NCBI GenBank assembly: GCA_964603915.1
Contig: CAZRWU010000109.1
Span: forward strand, 1-11,182
From: REEP01 sp964603915
GTDB lineage: Bacteria > Pseudomonadota > Alphaproteobacteria > Rhodospirillales > Defluviicoccaceae
DNA length: 11,182 nt
Direction: 5' to 3'
Every line of letters starts with the position of its first letter. The stretch's first letter is position 1. A program made the position numbers and the translations under genes. This document shows, one piece after another, positions 6,431 through 11,182 of this stretch. Under the pieces are notes generated by a model. It did no database searches, was not told the origin of the DNA, and was given only the letters and a program-made list of their open reading frames with translations.

Positions 6431-8359
6431 ATGAACCGGAATATCGCGATCTGGTTCATCAGCGCTCTTCTTTTGCTGTTCTTGTTCAATGCGATGCAAA
6501 AGCCGCAGGAACCGAGTGATACGCCCATTCCGTTTTCAGATTTTCTTGCTGAAGTTGAAGCAGGACAGGTTCAAGATGTGACCCTTCGTGGCCCTGAGGT
6601 CATCGGCACATATTCCGATGGGCGCACGTTCCGCACTTATGCGCCGGAAGGGACCGACTTGGTCGAGCCGCTTAGCCGGAACAATGTCGGCATCTCAGTC
6701 GAACCGCCCCGTGAACCCAGCATGATGTGGTCGCTGCTCATTTCGGCCTTCCCGATTCTGCTGTTGATCGCGGTGTGGGTCTACTTCATGCGACGCATGC
6801 AGGGAGGGCCGGGCGGCGGCGGAATTATGGGGGTCGGCAAGAGTCGCGCTCGCCTGCTCACGCAGGACAGCCGGCGCGTGACATTCGATGATGTCGCCGG
6901 GATCGACGAAGCCAAGCAGGAATTGGAAGAGGTGGTCGAGTTTTTGCGTTCCCCTCAAAAATTCCAAGCGCTCGGCGGCAGGATTCCGAAAGGCGTACTT
7001 CTGGTCGGACCTCCAGGAACCGGAAAGACTTTGCTCGCGCGGGCAATCGCGGGAGAGGCCAATGTTCCGTTCTTCACCATCTCCGGGTCCGATTTCGTTG
7101 AGATGTTTGTCGGCGTCGGAGCAAGCCGCGTGCGCGACATGTTCGAGCAGGCCAAGAAGAACGCGCCCTGTATTGTTTTCATTGATGAAATTGATGCAGT
7201 CGGCCGCCATCGCGGCGCGGGACTCGGCGGAGGCAACGATGAGCGCGAACAGACGCTGAACCAGTTGCTTGTGGAAATGGATGGATTCGAATCCAACGAA
7301 GGGATCATTCTGGTCGCGGCGACCAATCGTCCCGACGTGCTCGATCCGGCGTTGCTTCGGCCGGGTCGGTTCGACCGGCAGGTGGTCGTGCCAAACCCGG
7401 ATGTGCTTGGGCGTGAGCAGATCCTGAAGGTTCACATGCGCAAGGTTCCGCTGGCGCAAGATGTCGATCCACGGGTCATTGCGCGCGGAACCCCCGGTTT
7501 TTCGGGAGCCGACTTGGCGAACCTGGTCAACGAGGCGGCTTTGCTTGCCGCGCGCGTCGGACGCAAGCTCGTCACCATGGCCGACTTCGAAGCCGCGAAG
7601 GACAAGGTCATGATGGGCGCCGAACGGCGCTCGATGGTGATGACCGAGGATGAGAAGAAACTGACGGCCTACCACGAGGCCGGTCATGCGTTGGTTGGCC
7701 TGCTCGTTCCCGGCAACGATCCGCTTCACAAGGTGACGATCATTCCACGCGGGCGCGCTTTGGGCGTCACGATGAACCTTCCCGAGCGCGACCGCTATTC
7801 GTACCGCAAAAACGAAATCGAGGGCCGCCTTGCTACCATGTTTGGCGGACGAGTTGCCGAGGAGATCATTTTTGGGCCCGAGAACGTCACGACGGGCGCC
7901 AGCAACGATTTTCTGCAGGCGACCCAACTGGCGAGGCGGATGGTCACCGAATGGGGCATGAGCGAGAAGCTTGGCCCACTGCGCTACAGCGAGAATGAAG
8001 ACGAAGTGTTCCTCGGGAGGTCGGTGACACGAACACAACACGTGTCCGAGGAAACGGCGCGGCAGATCGACCTGGAGGTGCGGCGCATTGTCGAGGAAGC
8101 CGAGGCGAAAGCTCGCCGCATTTTGACCGAGAACGCGGCATCATTGCACACGCTGGCCCAGGCTCTGCTTGAGTATGAAACGCTCAGCGGCGACGAAGTG
8201 CGCACCATCCTGGAAGGCGGCGTCATCAGCCGCGACACATCCCAGGCGACCGGGCCTCATGTCGACCAAAACAAAGAGCAGAAAGAAGCCCGGCAGCGGC
8301 GCCACAGCAGCGTGCCCGCCGCGGGCAGGCGGGGACCCCGCCTTCAACCTCAAGGCTAA
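6431..8359 (+). CDS. ftsH: ATP-dependent zinc metalloprotease FtsH
   Basis: Membrane-anchored AAA+ protease that forms hexamers, extracts and degrades misfolded membrane proteins and selected soluble regulators. 642 residues, the normal length, with nothing missing. Order: first membrane helix (about 5-22), a small periplasmic domain (23-98), second helix (about 99-119), Gly-rich linker (125-135), AAA+ module with Walker A GPPGTGKT (193-200), pore loop F-V-G-V-G (226-230), Walker B F-I-D-E-I-D (250-255) and second region of homology with arginine fingers R310 and R313, then the M41 peptidase with H-E-A-G-H (415-419) and the third zinc ligand D493. The tail after about 600 is charged and ends in Gln-Pro-Gln-Gly after a Ser-Val-Pro element, as in many alphaproteobacterial FtsH. 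The usual housekeeping copy in that class sits between tilS and glmM; neither is here, and the gene is a lone transcription unit with a long leader and its own terminator. A secondary, perhaps stress-related copy is therefore likely, but this is inference from context. Confidence 0.97.
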   Translation: MNRNIAIWFISALLLLFLFNAMQKPQEPSDTPIPFSDFLAEVEAGQVQDVTLRGPEVIGTYSDGRTFRTYAPEGTDLVEPLSRNNVGISVEPPREPSMMWSLLISAFPILLLIAVWVYFMRRMQGGPGGGGIMGVGKSRARLLTQDSRRVTFDDVAGIDEAKQELEEVVEFLRSPQKFQALGGRIPKGVLLVGPPGTGKTLLARAIAGEANVPFFTISGSDFVEMFVGVGASRVRDMFEQAKKNAPCIVFIDEIDAVGRHRGAGLGGGNDEREQTLNQLLVEMDGFESNEGIILVAATNRPDVLDPALLRPGRFDRQVVVPNPDVLGREQILKVHMRKVPLAQDVDPRVIARGTPGFSGADLANLVNEAALLAARVGRKLVTMADFEAAKDKVMMGAERRSMVMTEDEKKLTAYHEAGHALVGLLVPGNDPLHKVTIIPRGRALGVTMNLPERDRYSYRKNEIEGRLATMFGGRVAEEIIFGPENVTTGASNDFLQATQLARRMVTEWGMSEKLGPLRYSENEDEVFLGRSVTRTQHVSEETARQIDLEVRRIVEEAEAKARRILTENAASLHTLAQALLEYETLSGDEVRTILEGGVISRDTSQATGPHVDQNKEQKEARQRRHSSVPAAGRRGPRLQPQG

Positions 8360-8426
8360 GGCCGTCTGGCCGGAAAGACGACCTCGGACCAGGCGGAATA
8401 AAGCGACAGTCTGCGACTTGCAACGT

Positions 8427-8476
8427 GACCGCCTCCACGCCGAGGCGGTCATTCTTATCGGTCTTTCGAGTTTTTT
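8427..8476 (+). terminator. Terminator hairpin after ftsH
   Basis: GACCGCCTC (8427-8435) and GAGGCGGTC (8442-8450) form a perfect 9-bp GC-rich stem with a 6-base loop. The bases directly after it are moderately T-rich (ATTCTTAT) and a run of six or more T follows at 8470-8476. It lies 68 bases past the ftsH stop and just before the stop of the convergent methyltransferase gene. Confidence 0.65.
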
Positions 8477-8481
8477 CTCAT

Positions 8482-9168
8482 TTAGCTTCGGCGGAACAGG
8501 TGCGCCCGCGTCGGTTGATCGAACTCCCAATGGTCATCGACATGGCGGCCGAGACGCTCGAAATCTTCACGGATCATCGGCTCGTTCTCGATGAAGGCGG
8601 CGCGAGTCTGGGGGTTGATGGCCGTGATGCGGTCGTGAAATGCCTCGAAGTTCTTGAACGTCACCGTGTCGATATGCGTCAATGTCTTTTCCAGCAGAAG
8701 CTTGTATTCGGCAGCGTGACGAAGCGTCTCCTGGGCGCGCGTGCGCACCCCCGTTTCATCGTGCGCCACGCGCATCAGCTGAAAATAGGGCCCCTCCGGC
8801 AGAGGCTCTGAGATGAAAAGGATGCCGCCATCCTTCAGCACCCGCGCCGCCTCCTTGAGCGCTCTGGGCTGTCCTTGTTCATCGACGTGGTGGAAGCTGT
8901 TGAGGAAAATCACAATATCGGCGGATCGGCTCTTGATCGGAAGGTCTTCCGCCAACCCTTGCATGTAGCGCTCATCACCAACAGGCTTCACGGCGCGGGC
9001 ACGGGCGAGTGCCCGAGGACTGACTTCGATGCCAGTGACGTGTGCGCCTCGACGAGTCAACATGCGCGTCAGCTGCCCATCGCCACAGCCGACATCTACG
9101 ACATTGGCGCCCTCAATCGGTTGAAGGAGCTCCTCGATGATCTCTTTGCTGGTCCGCTTTTCCATCAT
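8482..9168 (-). CDS. Class I SAM-dependent methyltransferase (Methyltransf_11 type)
   Basis: Transfers a methyl group from S-adenosylmethionine to an unidentified acceptor, probably a small molecule, in the cytoplasm. 228 residues. The Rossmann-like fold is clear: motif I V-V-D-V-G-C-G-D-G-Q (23-32) binds the SAM amino-acid part, the acidic E48 in T-G-I-E-V-S (45-50) sits where the ribose hydroxyls are held, A-E-D-L-P (73-77) is the adenine-side motif, A-D-I-V-I-F-L-N-S-F-H-H-V (83-95) is motif IV, and L-K-D-G-G-I-L-F-I-S-E-P (111-122) is the post-motif strand. The C-terminal part (about 130-228), with many charged residues, presumably forms the acceptor-side lid and gives no clue to substrate. 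Start: two adjacent ATG codons (9168, 9165) are equivalent; the upstream site is weak (CTGGAA). It is transcribed away from the acyl-CoA dehydrogenase gene across an 81-base gap. UbiE-like activity is possible but the UbiE signatures are not present. Confidence 0.88.
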   Translation of the reverse strand: MMEKRTSKEIIEELLQPIEGANVVDVGCGDGQLTRMLTRRGAHVTGIEVSPRALARARAVKPVGDERYMQGLAEDLPIKSRSADIVIFLNSFHHVDEQGQPRALKEAARVLKDGGILFISEPLPEGPYFQLMRVAHDETGVRTRAQETLRHAAEYKLLLEKTLTHIDTVTFKNFEAFHDRITAINPQTRAAFIENEPMIREDFERLGRHVDDHWEFDQPTRAHLFRRS

Positions 9169-9190
9169 TGATTCCAGATTTAGAACAGTG

Positions 9191-9205
9191 GCTACCCGGG
9201 ATAGC
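9191..9205. promoter_or_regulatory. Imperfect dyad in a divergent intergenic gap
   Basis: GCTA (9191-9194) and TAGC (9202-9205) flank CCCGGG (9195-9200), giving a near-palindrome midway in the 81-base gap between the methyltransferase and acyl-CoA dehydrogenase starts. The position suits an operator acting on one or both genes, but no regulator gene is nearby and the dyad is short. Confidence 0.25.
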
Positions 9206-9249
9206 GTCGGTTAGATACACCCTGACGCCTCTTGTAACGGATATGAGCG

Positions 9250-10401
9250 ATGACGGAAACATTCGAAGATGTCCGCGCGTCGGTTCGGGCATTATGCGCC
9301 CGGTTCCCCGCCGCGTACTGGCGGCAGGCCGACGCCGAACGGCGGTATCCGGAAGCGTTCGTTCAAGCTCTGACGGAGGCGGGATTTCTTGCCGCGTTAA
9401 TTCCGGAGGAATACGGCGGCAGCGGCCTTGGCATTGGCGCTGCCGCCGCCATTCTTGAAGAGATCCAGAAGAGCGGCGGCAACGGTGCCGCCGGTCATGC
9501 CCAGATGTACACCATGGGCACCTTGCTCCGTCACGGCACGGAAGCCCAGAAGAGGCGCTATCTGCCGCAGATCGCATCAGGAGCGCTTCGCCTGCAGGCT
9601 TTCGCCGTCACCGAACCGACGAGCGGCACCGACACTAGCCGCATCCTGACGACGGCGGTGCGAGACGCCGGGGACTATGTGATCAATGGCCAGAAGGTTT
9701 GGACCTCCCGTGCGGAATATTCCGATCTCATGCTCCTGCTTGCCCGCACCACGCCGCGCGATCGGGTTGCAAGGCCGCACGAAGGCATGTCGGTGTTTCT
9801 CGTCGACCTCCGCGAGGCCGTCAACGCGGGATTGACGATCCGTCCGATCCGAACCATGATCAATCATTCCACCACCGAAATCTATTTCGACAATCTTCGG
9901 GTGCCTGGCGACGCCCTCATCGGCGAAGAAAACAAAGGTTTTCGCTATATTCTTGACGGAATGAACGCCGAGCGCGTGTTGATCGCCGCCGAGTGCATTG
10001 GCGACGCTCGGTGGTTCATTGCAACAGCGACGTCCTACGCGTGCGAGCGGGTCGTTTTCGGACGTCCTATTGGACAGAACCAGGGGATTCAGTTTCCGAT
10101 CGCGCGCGCGTACGCCGTCACGGAAGCGGCAAGCTTGATGGTCGCAAAGGCCGCGACGCTGTTCGATGCTGGCCAGCCCTGCGGCCCCGAGGCGAACATG
10201 GCCAAGCTGCTGGCGGCCGATGCGTCCTGGCAGGCGGCAGACATGTGCTTGCAGACTCATGGCGGCTTCGGCTTCGCCGAGGAATACGACGTCGAGCGCA
10301 AGTTCCGGGAGACCCGCCTTTATCAGATCGCGCCGATTTCCACGAACCTGATTCTCTCCTATATCGGCGAGCACGTCCTTGGACTTCCCCGCTCCTTCTG
10401 A
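9250..10401 (+). CDS. Acyl-CoA dehydrogenase with IVD-like catalytic glutamate position
   Basis: FAD enzyme that oxidises an acyl-CoA at the alpha-beta bond, passing electrons to electron-transfer flavoprotein. 383 residues, full length. N-terminal helical domain (1-115) with P-E-E-Y-G-G-S-G (52-59); middle beta domain with F-A-V-T-E-P-T-S-G-T-D (118-128), the FAD-binding signature, and V-W-T-S (150-153); C-terminal helical domain with R-V-V-F-G-R-P-I (267-274) and Q-T-H-G-G-F-G-F (335-342). The usual MCAD-type catalytic Glu in Y-E-G-T is absent: the segment reads Y-Q-I-A-P-I-S (358-364). A glutamate occurs instead at E241 in M-N-A-E-R-V, which lines up with Glu254 of isovaleryl-CoA dehydrogenase, so the enzyme is likely active with the base on helix G. 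This suggests a branched or unusual acyl-CoA, but the substrate is unknown. Start: ATG at 9250 with only a weak GGA at 9239-9241; an out-of-frame ATG lies at 9243. The DUF218 gene follows at once. Confidence 0.93.
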   Translation: MTETFEDVRASVRALCARFPAAYWRQADAERRYPEAFVQALTEAGFLAALIPEEYGGSGLGIGAAAAILEEIQKSGGNGAAGHAQMYTMGTLLRHGTEAQKRRYLPQIASGALRLQAFAVTEPTSGTDTSRILTTAVRDAGDYVINGQKVWTSRAEYSDLMLLLARTTPRDRVARPHEGMSVFLVDLREAVNAGLTIRPIRTMINHSTTEIYFDNLRVPGDALIGEENKGFRYILDGMNAERVLIAAECIGDARWFIATATSYACERVVFGRPIGQNQGIQFPIARAYAVTEAASLMVAKAATLFDAGQPCGPEANMAKLLAADASWQAADMCLQTHGGFGFAEEYDVERKFRETRLYQIAPISTNLILSYIGEHVLGLPRSF

Positions 10402-10957
10402 CCGCGAGAAGGCATGGCCAAAGCGATGTCCCCTGCCCCCTGCCGACGCGGTTGTCGTCCTCGGCGCCAAGGTCGCCGCTCCAGGCATCGCGAGCGCCGG
10501 CATTCGTCGCCGTGTCGCCCATGCGGTGCGCGTGCTGGACAAGCGCCAAATCGGCCCAATCGTGCTGTCCGGCGGCAATGCCGAGGCCGGACCGTCCGAA
10601 GCGGTCATCATGCGCGGCTTGGCTCTCGAGCACGGCGTCGCCGCCGACAGGATTTTCCTTGAGGATCGGTCGCGCAACACCTTCGAGAACGCCGTCTACA
10701 CCGGACGGCTCATGATGGATAACGGCTGGCGGCGGATTGTCATCGTGACCGACGCATGGCACATGCGGCGCGCGCTCTACGTGTTTCGCCGTATCGGCCT
10801 GAACGCCAGCGGCGACCCCGTCCGGCGGCCGGCCAACGTCTCGCGACTGGCGTGGGCCCGGGCGTATGCCGACGACCGTCTCGCCCTGGCGCGCAGCGCC
10901 TGGCTGTTCTGGATCGGCAGGGACCAAAAAATGATTAAATCCGTTCTCGGAAGATAA
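10379..10957 (+). CDS. DUF218 (YdcF/SanA/ElyC-like) protein, start uncertain
   Basis: A 192-residue protein (from the first possible start) with the DUF218 fold: V-V-V-L-G (25-29), S-G-G (64-66), P-S-E-A (72-75), D-R-S-R-N-T-F-E-N-A (96-105) and V-T-D-A-W-H-M-R-R-A (123-132). Family members include YdcF, which binds SAM, and SanA/ElyC, which act in envelope integrity; those are usually membrane-anchored, but no N-terminal helix is visible here. The role is unknown. The start is odd: in this frame there is no ATG before the conserved core, and TTG 10379 overlaps the dehydrogenase gene by 23 bases without a good ribosome binding site. An ATG at 10414, 13 bases after the dehydrogenase stop and preceded by GAGAAGG, is out of frame by one base. 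Co-transcription with the dehydrogenase is likely from spacing. The C-terminal part (from about 150) is Arg/Ala-rich and less conserved. Confidence 0.82.
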   Translation: MDFPAPSDREKAWPKRCPLPPADAVVVLGAKVAAPGIASAGIRRRVAHAVRVLDKRQIGPIVLSGGNAEAGPSEAVIMRGLALEHGVAADRIFLEDRSRNTFENAVYTGRLMMDNGWRRIVIVTDAWHMRRALYVFRRIGLNASGDPVRRPANVSRLAWARAYADDRLALARSAWLFWIGRDQKMIKSVLGR

Positions 10958-11008
10958 GGGCCAGCGGTCCCCCTCCCCCTGCTGCCGGGCGCGGGCGCTT
11001 CCTGGCCC
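10958..11008. repeat. Inverted repeat directly after the DUF218 stop
   Basis: GGGCCAG (10958-10964) starts at the base after the TAA stop and pairs perfectly with CTGGCCC (11002-11008) across 37 bases that are themselves GC-rich. No T-run follows. It may help end transcription but is not a canonical terminator. The remaining bases to the window end hold no supported gene. Confidence 0.3.
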
Positions 11009-11182
11009 ACCCTGCCCGACGCCGCCTTGGCTGCACAGGACCCAAAGAGGTCCATTTCCGTTTTAAATCAGTAACCAACCCTGCCGCGCTGCAACGTAAC
11101 GAGATGCTAAAGTAGCGTGTTTGCCATGAGACAATGCGCGCGACAAGCACTGGGAGCCGCACCCGGATCGCGCCGGCCGTCT

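Noticed and set aside
6040..6519. 159-codon frame running into the ftsH start
   Set aside because: Overlaps ftsH out of frame by about 90 bases, lacks a ribosome binding site and has no recognisable domain.
6695..8041. 448-codon open frame antisense to ftsH
   Set aside because: It mirrors a highly conserved gene; composition is His/Arg/Ala-rich with no domain, a common shadow in GC-rich coding DNA.
9577..10680. 367-codon open frame antisense to the acyl-CoA dehydrogenase and DUF218 genes
   Set aside because: The opposite strand encodes clear family motifs throughout; the antisense product has no recognisable feature.
11126..11182. Possible gene starts at the right edge (ATG 11126 or ATG 11134, open to the window end)
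   Set aside because: Fewer than 20 codons are visible, no clear ribosome site precedes either, and no family can be seen.

Overview
The window looks like ordinary chromosomal DNA from a GC-rich proteobacterium, most likely an alphaproteobacterium. This is inferred from the high GC content, the NDP-sugar and lipid enzyme types, and an FtsH whose tail carries a Ser-Val-Pro element and ends in Gln-Pro-Gln-Gly, a pattern familiar from alphaproteobacterial FtsH. No gene pins the genus. No tRNA, rRNA, CRISPR array, insertion sequence, integrase or phage gene was seen.

Layout, left to right. (1) 1-465: no convincing gene, with a nested inverted repeat at 112-163. (2) 466-1947 (+): glycogen synthase GlgA. 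(3) 2089-2961 (+): a DUF533/TerB-like protein with a 51-bp in-frame tandem repeat. A perfect 10-bp hairpin at 2982-3013 separates it from the convergent genes that follow. (4) 3043-5788 (-): a transport block read right to left: a DUF4212-type small symporter subunit, the large sodium:solute symporter subunit overlapping it by ATGA, a rho-independent-type terminator, and then a Yip1-like five-helix membrane protein. (5) 5789-6430: about 640 bases without a convincing gene, holding a long-range inverted repeat at 5952-6028. (6) 6431-8359 (+): a complete FtsH AAA+ zinc metalloprotease, followed by a terminator hairpin. (7) 8482-9168 (-): a class I SAM-dependent methyltransferase. (8) 9250-10401 (+): an acyl-CoA dehydrogenase, divergent from the methyltransferase. 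(9) 10379-10957 (+): a DUF218 (YdcF/SanA-like) protein abutting or overlapping the dehydrogenase gene, with an unclear start. (10) 10958-11182: no supported gene.

The only tight functional unit is the two-subunit symporter, probably for a carboxylate such as acetate or another small organic acid. The dehydrogenase and DUF218 genes are probably co-transcribed, but a shared function is not evident. glgA stands apart from the other glycogen genes within the window, and ftsH lacks the tilS and glmM neighbours of the usual alphaproteobacterial housekeeping locus, so it may be a second copy.

I did not find an evident new biological system. The points most worth a second look are the relocated catalytic glutamate in the acyl-CoA dehydrogenase, the possible frameshift at the start of the DUF218 gene, the structured leader region before ftsH, and the in-frame repeat in the DUF533 protein.
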